NCBI RefSeq assembly: GCF_035917235.1
Contig: NZ_CP108423.1
Coordinates: 4,617,501 to 4,681,500 of the forward strand
Direction of reading: 5' to 3'
From: Streptomyces sp. NBC_01294
Lineage (GTDB): Bacteria; Actinomycetota; Actinomycetes; Streptomycetales; Streptomycetaceae
DNA: 64,000 bases
The position numbers and the translations under genes are program-made. The notes beneath the pieces are model-generated. The model was not told where the DNA came from, made no database searches, and saw nothing but the letters and a program-made list of their open reading frames with translations. Each line of letters opens with the position of its first letter. Within the stretch, counting starts at the first letter, position 1. This document shows positions 1-7,379 of the stretch, one piece after another.

Positions 1-363
1 CACACCGGCGACGTGGGGTTCCTCGACGAACGGGGGAACCTGCGCATCACCGACCGGATCAAGGACATGTTCATCGTCGGCGGCTTCAACGCCTACCCCG
101 CCGAGATCGAGCAACTCCTCGGCCTGCACCCGGACATCGCGGACGTGGCGGTGGTCGGCGTCCCGGACCCCCGCCTCGGCGAGGTCGGCAAGGCCTACGC
201 CGTCCGCCGCCCCGGCTCCACGCTCACCGCCGACGACCTGATCGCCTGGTCCCGCCGGGAGATGGCCAACTACAAGGTGCCGCGCGCGGTGGAGTTCGTC
301 ACCGAACTCCCGCGCAACGCGAGCGGCAAGATCCTCAAACGCGAACTCCGCGCCCGCTGCTGA
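1..363 (+). CDS. Acyl-CoA synthetase, FadD3-like, C-terminal part (5' end outside window)
   Basis: This is the C-terminal domain of an ANL-superfamily acyl-CoA ligase, which forms an acyl-adenylate and then the CoA thioester. The frame is open from base 1 and begins with HTGDVG, the motif just before the hinge of these enzymes. It continues through [19 protein letters not shown] and ends with the adenylation lysine motif [11 protein letters not shown] close to the C-terminus. The wording of the hinge and the '[12 protein letters not shown]' segment resembles actinobacterial FadD3-type ligases, which activate steroid-derived propionate side products, but ligases of this branch have many substrates. 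An internal GTG at base 13 is not the true start. About 150 bp separate it from the convergent LppU-type gene, with no convincing terminator seen. It may be part of the palindrome-controlled catabolic set found further right, but its promoter is outside the window. Confidence 0.9.
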   Translation, partial: HTGDVGFLDERGNLRITDRIKDMFIVGGFNAYPAEIEQLLGLHPDIADVAVVGVPDPRLGEVGKAYAVRRPGSTLTADDLIAWSRREMANYKVPRAVEFVTELPRNASGKILKRELRARC

Positions 364-511
364 ACCCGGACGAGCGAGGGCGGGCCGACCGCCGCATGTG
401 CCGCCAGACACGGTCCTGGGCCGTCGCCCCCCGGGCGTCGTGCAGCTGCCCGGTCAGGAGTACGGGATCCCCACACCACCGTGCAGGCCGATCACGCATC
501 CGCGGGTGGGC

Positions 512-1387
512 TCAGCGGGCGTACGAGCCGAGGCCGACGAGGCAGTACACGTACTGGTTGAGGACGATGGCGCCGCGCATGTAGCGGTAGGAGAAGGCGT
601 ACTGGGTCTTGGGGTTGGCGTCGCAGCGGTCCATGTCCGAGGTGCCGGGGATGCTCTCGATCACCCTGTAGTGCGCGTCGGACGCCGAGCAGGGCACCTC
701 CTCGACGCCGCTGACGCTCTGCGGGGTCGTCGAGTCGGGCAGCTGCCCGTTGAGGCAGGTGCCCCGGTCGAACGGGCTGGGTTCGGCACTGGGCTCCGGG
801 CTGGGCTCGGCGCTGTAGCCGGTGGGCGCGGCGGCCGGGGCGTCGGTGGGGTCCGGCGCCGACGGAGGGTCCGAGGGCGTGGGCGTGGGTGACCAGGTGG
901 AGGACCAGGTCGGCGTCGGGGAGGAGGGGGCGGAGGCCTTGTCGTCGTCGCTCCCGTCCCCGCCGCTCAGCACGAAGAAGCCGATGACGAGCACCGCAGC
1001 GACGAGGAGTGCCACGAGGCACCCGCGGCCCCCTGTCCGGGGGGCCGGTGCGGGCTGCGGCTGGGCCGCGGCCCAGCTGGAGGTCGCGAACGCGGCTCCG
1101 ACGGTGGGCGCACCGGCGGCCCCGGCCCCGGCCCCGGCTCCCGCTCCGGCCCCCGCGACGCCCGCCCCGGCCGCGCCTGCGGTTCCCGCCCCCGCCCCCG
1201 CTCCCGCCCCGGACACGTGGATGCGCAGCAGCAGCTCCTGGGTGCCGACGCGGGCGCGGACGAGATCGCCGTCGCGGCAGGACGGGATGCGCAGGCGGGC
1301 CTGGCCGGACGGGAGCTGCACGGGGAGGATCACCCCGTGCGCGGCCTGCTGAGGGGTGATCGTTAAGGGCATTTCCTGCGACGTCAC
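512..1387 (-). CDS. LppU/SCO3897-family membrane protein
   Basis: A 291-aa protein starting with GTG (MTSQEM), with GGAG about 9 bases upstream. Residues 1-65 look like a small beta-rich domain (ILPVQLPSGQARLRIP, then VRARVGTQELLLRIHV). A long Ala/Gly-rich linker follows, then a single membrane segment around residues 130-150 (LVALLVAAVLVIGFFVL), a Ser/Pro/Asp-rich linker, and a C-terminal domain of about 80 residues with four cysteines (GTCLNG, EVPCSA, DRCDAN, VYCLVG). That cysteine-patterned C-terminus, expected outside the membrane, is characteristic of the LppU/SCO3897 family of Streptomyces. The function of the family is unknown. The gene lies upstream of nothing obvious in the same direction and converges on the acyl-CoA ligase. 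The family call is from recollection of the pattern, not a search. Confidence 0.8.
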   Translation of the reverse strand: MTSQEMPLTITPQQAAHGVILPVQLPSGQARLRIPSCRDGDLVRARVGTQELLLRIHVSGAGAGAGAGTAGAAGAGVAGAGAGAGAGAGAAGAPTVGAAFATSSWAAAQPQPAPAPRTGGRGCLVALLVAAVLVIGFFVLSGGDGSDDDKASAPSSPTPTWSSTWSPTPTPSDPPSAPDPTDAPAAAPTGYSAEPSPEPSAEPSPFDRGTCLNGQLPDSTTPQSVSGVEEVPCSASDAHYRVIESIPGTSDMDRCDANPKTQYAFSYRYMRGAIVLNQYVYCLVGLGSYAR

Positions 1388-1517
1388 CGGCTGCTCCGAA
1401 GGGTGAGGGTGGTGCGGACGCTGGCTGACGAACCCTCACGAAGTGTCCCCTGCGCGCCGGTGCTGACGCAGACATTCCGCCAAGCCGCCCGACCCGCTCC
1501 CTCCGGAAACCGCCGTC

Positions 1518-2255
1518 CTAGGAGCGGCGGGCCAGGACCAGCCGCCAGCGCGGAGCGCCCCCGGGCTGCCGCCCGAACTGCTCCAGCGGCACGGTCTCGA
1601 CCGTGAAGCCGGCCGCCCGCAGGTCGGTGCGCACCCCGCTCAGCGGGAAGGTCCGGTAGTACATGACGAACGGCGGCCGCCACACCGCGTTGCGCACCCG
1701 CATCACCGCGTCGAAGCCCGTCACCGCCCACCACACCGGGGAGGTGGGCGGGATCGGGGCGCCGATCGGGAAGGCGAAGACCCCGCCCTCGCGCAGCGCC
1801 GCGTGGACTCCGGAGAAGAGGGCGGGCCGCTCGGAGGGGAGGAAGTGCCCGAAGGCCCCGAAGCTGACCGCCAGGTCGTAGGAGTTCCCGAGGCCGGCCG
1901 GCAGGGCCCGCGCGTCGGCCCGTACGAAGTCCACCGCAGGCGTGCCGTCGAGCGGCGCCTGCGTGCGCTCGGCCTCGGCGAGCATGCCCGCGCTGAGGTC
2001 CACTCCGGTCACCCGCTCCCGGCACAGCCGGCGCAGCATGCCGATCGCGGCGCCGGTGCCGCAGCAGACGTCCAGCCCGGCGCCGAAGGTGCCCTCGTGC
2101 TGGGCGAGGGTCTCCTCGACCGCGTCGAGCATCCGGTCCGGGGTGCGGAAGGGCGTGTGGTCGAACTTCGGCGCGAGCAGGTCGTAGCCCCGCTCGATCG
2201 AGGAGAGACCCTGCACGGCCAGTTCGCGGACGCTCGGTCCGTGGGAGGAGAACAC
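1518..2255 (-). CDS. Class I SAM-dependent methyltransferase
   Basis: A 245-aa cytoplasmic methyltransferase. The SAM-binding motif I is clear (LDVCCGTGAAIGML, around residues 60-73). The acidic end of strand beta-2 follows in VTGVDLSAGML, and a motif-IV-like stretch reads YDLAVSFGAFGHF. The Rossmann-type methyltransferase fold covers most of the protein. The C-terminal part (PPFVMYYRTFPLSGV) has the strand order usual for small-molecule methyltransferases of the Methyltransf_11/25 type. The substrate cannot be read from the sequence. The gene is transcribed leftwards, 180 bp downstream of afsS. That gap holds short pyrimidine-rich repeats (GTT-N2-TCCCCCGT) but no clear hairpin, so co-transcription with afsS cannot be excluded. 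Confidence 0.88.
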   Translation of the reverse strand: MFSSHGPSVRELAVQGLSSIERGYDLLAPKFDHTPFRTPDRMLDAVEETLAQHEGTFGAGLDVCCGTGAAIGMLRRLCRERVTGVDLSAGMLAEAERTQAPLDGTPAVDFVRADARALPAGLGNSYDLAVSFGAFGHFLPSERPALFSGVHAALREGGVFAFPIGAPIPPTSPVWWAVTGFDAVMRVRNAVWRPPFVMYYRTFPLSGVRTDLRAAGFTVETVPLEQFGRQPGGAPRWRLVLARRS

Positions 2256-2437
2256 GCCGTCAGCCTATGCCGGGGCGGGCGATCCGTCCGGACGCGCACA
2301 TGCGGCGGTCGCGGTGGCTCCCCCTCCGGGCCACCGCGACCGCCGTTCCCCCGTTGATCCCCCGTACGTCGTTCCCCCGTTGGTCCCCCGTGCGTGGTGC
2401 GTCCTGCGTACCGCGTGCTGCGCGTGCGGTGTGTGTT

Positions 2438-2626
2438 CTACGGGCGCGGGCCGGACGCGTGGTTGTCCAGCGTCTGGATCTCCTCGCCGGCAGCGGGCTC
2501 GTCGGTCGGCTTGATCTCGATGCCCGACGCGTGGTTGTCCAGAGTCTCGATCTCGACGCCCGAGGCATGGTTGTCGAGCGGCTTGAGGCCACCGTCGTTC
2601 GGCAGGATGTTCTCGTTCGTCGTCAT
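2438..2626 (-). CDS. afsS: AfsS, small sigma-like activator protein
   Basis: A 62-aa acidic protein, close to the 63 residues of S. coelicolor AfsS. It carries the hallmark DNH repeats: KPLDNHASG at residues 15-23, ETLDNHASG at 27-35, a decayed unit PTDEPAAG at 40-47 and QTLDNHASG at 51-59. AfsS is a pleiotropic activator of antibiotic production whose gene is the direct target of AfsR. Here it lies directly downstream of the afsR homologue and in the same direction, as in S. coelicolor. The start is the ATG preceded by AGGAG 8 bases upstream. A longer in-frame extension to 2791 runs through the promoter and is rejected. In S. coelicolor the repeat is DNHMP-like; the DNHASG version is a species-level variation. 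The next gene downstream is a methyltransferase. Confidence 0.9.
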   Translation of the reverse strand: MTTNENILPNDGGLKPLDNHASGVEIETLDNHASGIEIKPTDEPAAGEEIQTLDNHASGPRP

Positions 2627-2651
2627 CGATTCTCCTGATGGATGGGTAGGG

Positions 2652-2687
2652 CCCGTTCGGCGATTCCCCCGATGACCGCCGAACGGG
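2652..2687 (-). other. Inverted repeat in the afsS leader
   Basis: Perfect 11-bp arms (CCCGTTCGGCG at 2652-2662 and CGCCGAACGGG at 2677-2687) with a 14-base loop. It lies between the putative afsS promoter and the afsS ribosome binding site, ending about 15 bases before the AGGAG. In RNA it would form a stable hairpin in the afsS 5' leader. It could be an attenuator, an mRNA stabiliser or a protein site; no T-run follows. Confidence 0.6.
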
Positions 2688-2730
2688 TGGTCCTCCAACC
2701 GGCCCGGGCTCCCCCGAAGCTCCGGGTCGA

Positions 2731-2782
2731 TGTCCTTATCGTGCCGCGAGGCGATAAACGAACGATGAACGCCGCGTTCATC
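2731..2782 (-). promoter_or_regulatory. Putative AfsR/PhoP-type promoter of afsS
   Basis: On the minus strand there are two contiguous 11-bp units, GTTCATCGTTC (2770-2760) and GTTTATCGCCT (2759-2749). They are followed 8 bases later by GATAAGG (2740-2734), which would serve as the -10 region. This is the layout known for the S. coelicolor afsS promoter, where AfsR binds 11-bp direct repeats overlapping the -35 region and PhoP competes for the same site. A hyphenated palindrome GATGAAC-N5-GTTCATC (2764-2782) overlaps the first repeat. The site lies just downstream of the afsR stop codon. Confidence 0.65.
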
Positions 2783-2797
2783 GGCTGTCACCGCAGG

Positions 2798-5700
2798 TCA
2801 GGCCGCGATCTCCGAGGCGAGCAGGGCCTGCACCTCGGCCAGTTCGGCCGACCCCAGCTGCTTGAAGACGGTCTCCGCGTCCCGCCAGCACGCCCGCGCC
2901 CGGTCGGTCTGCCCCAGCCGGCGCAGTGCCTTGCCCAGCACCGTCAGCACCGTCGCCCGGCGCCACTCCCCGCCGATGCCGCGCAGCGCGATGGCCTGTT
3001 CGGCGTGCGAGGCGGCCAGGGTGGGCCGGCGCGCGGCCAGGTGGGCCTCGGCGAGCCGGAAGTGGGTCACGCCCTCCCACAGCGGCTGCCGGTTCTCGTG
3101 GAAGAGGGACAGCGCCTCGGTGAGCTGCGCCAGGGCCTCGCCGAGCCGGCCCGCCTGGGTCAGGGCGATGCCCAGCGCGTAGCGGCCGTTGGCCAGGCGC
3201 AGGGTCAGGCCCATCCGGTCGTAGATGGCGATGCCCTGCTGGGCGAGGTCTATGGCGCTGGTGAGGCGGCCCAGTTCCACGTGGATGCGGGAGAGGTTGC
3301 ACAGGGCGCTGGCCTCGCCGACGTTGTTGGCGTCGGCGCGGAAGTTCTCGATGGCCTCCAGCAGGTAGCACTCGCCGTCCGCGTACCGGCCCTCGTAGAG
3401 GGCGATGATCCCGCGGTCGTTGGGCGCCCAGCAGCTGGGCAGCGGGTCGCCGGCCTCGCGGGCGAGCGCGGTGGCCTGGCGGGCCTCGTCGTCGGCGGCG
3501 GTGAAGCGGCCCGCGACGAGGTGGACGTTGGTGAGGGTGGTGCGGGCGCGGCCCTCGGCGTACGGGTCCTTGGCGGCCTGGGCGGCGTCGCGCAGGGCGA
3601 CGGCGGCGGACTCGTACTGCTTGGAGTTGGCCCCCGACTCGGCCAGGTCCTTCGCCGCCCACAGCAGGTCCACGGCCCGGCGCAGGACCAGCGTCTCGCC
3701 GCCCCGTGCGGCAGCCTGCCGTACGCAGGCCAGCAGCGGGCCGGCCTCCGCGTACAGCCAGTCCAGTGCGGCGCGCGGCTCGGCGAAGACCAGCCCGGGG
3801 TAGTGGGTGTCGGACAGGTGCGCGGGCAGCCGGTCGCCGGGGCGCTCCAGGGCGTAGACCCCCGATGCGGTGGCCAGGTAGAAGTCCAGCAGCCGGTCCA
3901 GGGCTGCTTCGCGCCCGCTCGGCGGCTGCTCGTCGCGCTCGGCGCAGGCACGCGCGTAGAGGCGTACGAGGTCGTGGAAGCGGTAGCGGCCGGGGGCGGC
4001 GGATTCGAGGAGGGAGCAGTCGACTAAGGCTTCGAGGAGGTCCTCGGTGTCGTACTCGGGCAGGTCGAGCAAGGCGGCGGCCGCGGACAGCGAGATGTCG
4101 GGGCCGTCGGCGAGCCCGAGGAGGCGGAAGGCGCGCTGCTGGGCGGCTTCGAGCTGGCCGTACCCGAGCTCGAAGGTGGCTTTGACGGCGAGGTCGCCGG
4201 CCTGGAGCTCGTCGAGGCGGCGGCGCTCGTCGGCGAGCTTGGCGGCGAGGACGGAGACGGTCCAGGTGCGGCGGGCGGCGAGGCGGGAGGCGGCGATGCG
4301 GATGGCGAGCGGCAGGAAGCCGCAGGCGCCGACGACGTCGAGGGCGGCCTGGCGCTCGGCGCGCACGCGCTCCTCGCCGACGATCCGGGTGAAGAGCTGG
4401 AGGGCCTCCTCGGGGCTCATCACGTCGAGGTCGACGAGATGGGCCCCGGCGAGGCCCGCCATGCGGACCCGGCTGGTGACGAGGGCGGCGCAGCCGGCGG
4501 TGCCCGGCAGCAGCGGGCGGACCTGGGCGGCGTCGCGGGCGTTGTCGAGGAGGACCAGGACGCGGCGGCCGTCGAGGGTGGAGCGGTAGAGCGCGGCCCG
4601 GTCGGCGGGGGAGTCGGGGATGGCGGTGTCGGGTGTGCCCAGCGCGCGCAGGAAGGAGCCGAGGACGGCCTCCGGTTCGGCGGGGCGGGCCTCGGTGCCC
4701 TGGAGGTCGACGTAGAGCTGGCCGTCGGGGAAGTGCGGGCGGGCGGCGTGGGCGACGTGCACGGCGAGGGTGGTCTTGCCGACGCCGCCGATCCCGGCGA
4801 GCGCGGAGACGGCCATGACCTGGTCCTGGGCGCCGCCGGACAGGATGGCGCCGAGCTCGCCGACGAAGCTGGAGCGGCCCGTGAAGTCGGGGACGGTCGC
4901 GGGCAATTGGGCGGGCCTTACGTGAACGGTGGCGGCCGCCGGGGCGGGGTCCTCCGCGCGGGCGAGGTCGGCGTCGGCGTTCAGGATGCGCTGCTGGAGT
5001 GCGGCGAGCTCGGGGCGCGGGTCGACGCCGAGCTCGTCGGCGAGGAGGCGGCGGGTGTCGGCGTAGACGGCGAGGGCCTCGGCCTGCCGGCCGCTGCGGT
5101 AGAGGGCGAGCATGAGCAGCTCGCGCAGGCGTTCGCGCAGCGGGTGGGCGGCGGTGAGGGCGGTGAGTTCGGAGACGGCCTCGGCGTGGTGGCCGACCTC
5201 CAGGTCGAGGTCGAGGCGGGTCTCCAGCAGCTGGAGGCGCCATTCGGCGAGCCGGGTGCGCTCGGTCGAGGCCGCCGGGCCGGGGACTCCGGCGAGCGGC
5301 TCGCCCTCCCACAGGTCGAGGGCGCGGGCCAGGAGCGTGCGGGCGAGGGAGCGGTCACCGGCGGCGCGCGCCGCGTCGGCGTCGGCGGTGAGGCTGCGGG
5401 CGACGCCGAGGTCGAGGGTGGCGGCGGAGCGCAGCCGGATGGCGTAGCCGCCGGACTCGGTGACGAGCAGCCCGGGGGCGACGACCTTGCGCAGGCGGGA
5501 GGCGTACGTCCGGATGGTGGCGAGGGCCTGCTGCGGCGGGTCCTCGCCCCAGATGGCGTCGATGAGCTCGGGCGCGGTGGCGGTGCGGCCGTCGCGCAGC
5601 AGGAGGACGGCGAGCAGGGCGCGCTGCTGGGGGGTGCCGGAGGGCAGGGCCTCGGCGCCGCGCCAGGCGCGGACGGGGCCGAGGACGGCGAAGCGGGATT

Positions 5701-6010
5701 CGCCGGGGGTGGGGGCGGGGGTGCTGGTGGGGGTGGGGGTGCTGGCGTTGGAGGGGGCCGCGGTGGTGGGGGTGCTGGCGTTGGTGGGGGCCGCGGCGCT
5801 GGTTCCGGTTCCGGCGGTGGTTCCGGTAGCGGTTCCGGTTCCGGGCCCGGTGGTGGTTCCGGTTCCCCCGGCGCGGCGTGGGGTGGTGCCGGCTCCCGAC
5901 GGGCCTGCCCCGGGTGCGCGGGCCGTCCCCGGGCCGGTTCCGGGTGCGGCGGCAGCCGTCGGGGCCCCGGGGTGTTTCCGCGGGCTCGGGATGGCCGGTA
6001 CGCCGTCCAT
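2798..6010 (-). CDS. afsR: AfsR, SARP-type STAND regulator
   Basis: A 1070-aa global regulator of secondary metabolism. After a long N-terminal linker the order is: an OmpR-like winged helix (about 106-200, FAVLGPVRAWRG onwards, with RTYASRLRKVV in the DNA-binding part); the bacterial transcriptional activation domain (about 205-345, LRERLRELLMLALYRSGRQ, typical of AfsR); an NB-ARC ATPase (P-loop GIGGVGKTT, then VLVLLDNARD and LVTSR); and C-terminal TPR repeats. Sequence and order match AfsR, which in S. coelicolor is phosphorylated by AfsK and activates afsS. The start is ATG at 6010 with GGGGGA about 8 bases before it; an upstream ATG at 6085 lacks a site. About 100 residues of Gly/Ala/Thr/Pro-rich sequence precede the winged helix, more than in the 993-aa S. 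coelicolor protein. The gene is divergent from the amidohydrolase. Confidence 0.93.
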   Translation of the reverse strand: MDGVPAIPSPRKHPGAPTAAAAPGTGPGTARAPGAGPSGAGTTPRRAGGTGTTTGPGTGTATGTTAGTGTSAAAPTNASTPTTAAPSNASTPTPTSTPAPTPGESRFAVLGPVRAWRGAEALPSGTPQQRALLAVLLLRDGRTATAPELIDAIWGEDPPQQALATIRTYASRLRKVVAPGLLVTESGGYAIRLRSAATLDLGVARSLTADADAARAAGDRSLARTLLARALDLWEGEPLAGVPGPAASTERTRLAEWRLQLLETRLDLDLEVGHHAEAVSELTALTAAHPLRERLRELLMLALYRSGRQAEALAVYADTRRLLADELGVDPRPELAALQQRILNADADLARAEDPAPAAATVHVRPAQLPATVPDFTGRSSFVGELGAILSGGAQDQVMAVSALAGIGGVGKTTLAVHVAHAARPHFPDGQLYVDLQGTEARPAEPEAVLGSFLRALGTPDTAIPDSPADRAALYRSTLDGRRVLVLLDNARDAAQVRPLLPGTAGCAALVTSRVRMAGLAGAHLVDLDVMSPEEALQLFTRIVGEERVRAERQAALDVVGACGFLPLAIRIAASRLAARRTWTVSVLAAKLADERRRLDELQAGDLAVKATFELGYGQLEAAQQRAFRLLGLADGPDISLSAAAALLDLPEYDTEDLLEALVDCSLLESAAPGRYRFHDLVRLYARACAERDEQPPSGREAALDRLLDFYLATASGVYALERPGDRLPAHLSDTHYPGLVFAEPRAALDWLYAEAGPLLACVRQAAARGGETLVLRRAVDLLWAAKDLAESGANSKQYESAAVALRDAAQAAKDPYAEGRARTTLTNVHLVAGRFTAADDEARQATALAREAGDPLPSCWAPNDRGIIALYEGRYADGECYLLEAIENFRADANNVGEASALCNLSRIHVELGRLTSAIDLAQQGIAIYDRMGLTLRLANGRYALGIALTQAGRLGEALAQLTEALSLFHENRQPLWEGVTHFRLAEAHLAARRPTLAASHAEQAIALRGIGGEWRRATVLTVLGKALRRLGQTDRARACWRDAETVFKQLGSAELAEVQALLASEIAA
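5705..5745 (+). repeat. G-run tract inside the afsR N-terminal linker
   Basis: The plus strand, which is the template strand for afsR, has five runs of five or more G separated by 1-7 bases (GGGGGTGGGGGCGGGGG, then two more after TGCTGGT). This fits the pattern for a very stable intramolecular G-quadruplex in DNA. It encodes part of the Pro/Thr-rich linker and is followed by imperfect repeats of a GGGGGTGCTGGCGTTGG-like unit. Confidence 0.6.
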
Positions 6011-6106
6011 CTGTCGTCCCCCTGCCTTCCGTTCGGTGTAAGGGTCAGTCTGCCCTGTCTTGCGCGTACACGTCAGCCCGTCCATGGCCGATCACGGTCC
6101 AACTAG

Positions 6107-6121
6107 CTGACGGTTCGTCAG
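6107..6121. promoter_or_regulatory. TetR-type operator, copy 1
   Basis: Perfect palindrome CTGACG-GTT-CGTCAG with TAG in front, ending 22 bases before the amidohydrolase start codon and between it and divergent afsR. It is the first of six copies of the same 15-bp palindrome in this window. The position, overlapping the expected promoter or transcription start, suggests repression. Confidence 0.75.
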
Positions 6122-6142
6122 ATCAGCGCTACCGTATGAGCC

Positions 6143-7375
6143 ATGGAGACCTTCCCGAAGATCATCTCGGTGGACGACCACACGGTTGAGCCCCCCCACG
6201 TCTGGCGGGACCGGCTCCCGTCCAAGTACCAGGACATCGGCCCCCGCGTCGTCCGCGCCCCGTTGAAGGAAATGACCTTCCTCGGCGGCAAGTTCGCTCC
6301 CGTCATGGGCGCGAAGGGCGACGACGGCCCGATCGGCGACTGGTGGGTGTACGAGGACCTGCACCGGCCGCTCACCCGCCTCGACACTGCCGTCGGGTAC
6401 GACCGCGACGAGATCAAACTGGAAGTCATCACCTACGAGCAGATGCGCCCGGGGTCCTTCTCGGTTCCCGAGAGGCTCGCGGACATGGACGTCAACCACG
6501 TCCAGTCGGCCCTGTGCTTCCCGACCTTCCCCCGCTTCTGCGGCCAGACCTTCACCGAGGCCAAGGACCGTGAGCTGGGACTGCTCGGCGTACGGGCCTA
6601 CAACGACTGGATGGTCGAGGAGTGGTGCGGCCCGGACGCCCGCGGCCGGCTGATCCCCCTCACGCTGATCCCGCTCTGGGACGCCCGCCTGGCCGCCGCG
6701 GAGGTCCGCCGCAACGCGGCGCGCGGCGTGCGCGCGGTCGCCTTCTCGGAGATACCGCCGCACCTGGGCCTGCCCTCCATCCACACGGACGACTGGGACC
6801 CCTTCCTGGAGGCGTGCAACGAGACCGGCACGGTCATCGCCATGCACATCGGCTCGTCCTCCCGCATGCCGTCCACCTCGGCGGACGCCCCGCCGGCGGT
6901 CGGCTCCACCATCACCTTCGCCAACTGCTGCTTCTCGATGGTCGACTGGCTGATGAGCGGCAAGTTCGAGCGCTTCCCCAACCTGAAGATCATGTACGCG
7001 GAGGGCCAGATCGGCTGGATCCCGTACATCCTCGAGCGCGCGAACGTGGTCTGGGAGGAGAACCGCGGCTGGGGCGGGGTCGCCGACAAGGTGCTGCGCC
7101 CGCCGTCGGAGCTCTTCGCGGAACACGTCTTCGGCTGCTTCTTCGACGACGCCTTCGGTCTGAAGAACCTCGACTCGATCGGCGTCGCCAACGTCCTCTA
7201 CGAGACGGACTACCCCCACTCGGACTCGACCTGGCCGAAGTCCCGCGAGGTCGGCGAGGCCCAGATGGGCCACCTGGCGCCGGACGTCGTGGACCGCATC
7301 GTGCGAGGGAACGCGATCGAGTTGCTGGGGCTTACGGGGGAGGGGTTGTGGGCGGGTCCGGGGGCGGGGGCGTGA
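6143..7375 (+). CDS. Metal-dependent amidohydrolase (amidohydrolase_2 type)
   Basis: A 410-aa TIM-barrel hydrolase or decarboxylase of the amidohydrolase_2 family, the superfamily of ACMSD and related non-oxidative decarboxylases. Near the N-terminus it has the metal motif region VDDHTVEP (in place of the classical HxH). Further along it has MHIGSSS around residue 235, then MYAEGQIGWIPYI, and near the C-terminus YETDYPHSDSTWP, the conserved aspartate region of the family. Proteins of this length and wording are frequent in actinobacterial degradation clusters, with unknown natural substrates. The ATG has no good ribosome binding site (only GAG close by). The operator CTGACG-GTT-CGTCAG sits 22 bases upstream, so the transcript probably has a very short leader. 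It converges on the MFS gene with a gap of only 4 bases. Confidence 0.85.
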   Translation: METFPKIISVDDHTVEPPHVWRDRLPSKYQDIGPRVVRAPLKEMTFLGGKFAPVMGAKGDDGPIGDWWVYEDLHRPLTRLDTAVGYDRDEIKLEVITYEQMRPGSFSVPERLADMDVNHVQSALCFPTFPRFCGQTFTEAKDRELGLLGVRAYNDWMVEEWCGPDARGRLIPLTLIPLWDARLAAAEVRRNAARGVRAVAFSEIPPHLGLPSIHTDDWDPFLEACNETGTVIAMHIGSSSRMPSTSADAPPAVGSTITFANCCFSMVDWLMSGKFERFPNLKIMYAEGQIGWIPYILERANVVWEENRGWGGVADKVLRPPSELFAEHVFGCFFDDAFGLKNLDSIGVANVLYETDYPHSDSTWPKSREVGEAQMGHLAPDVVDRIVRGNAIELLGLTGEGLWAGPGAGA

Positions 7376-7379
7376 GCTC

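Noticed and set aside
2438..2791. A 117-aa extended form of AfsS
   Set aside because: The extension runs through the promoter repeats and the leader hairpin. The 62-aa start has AGGAG and matches the known AfsS size.
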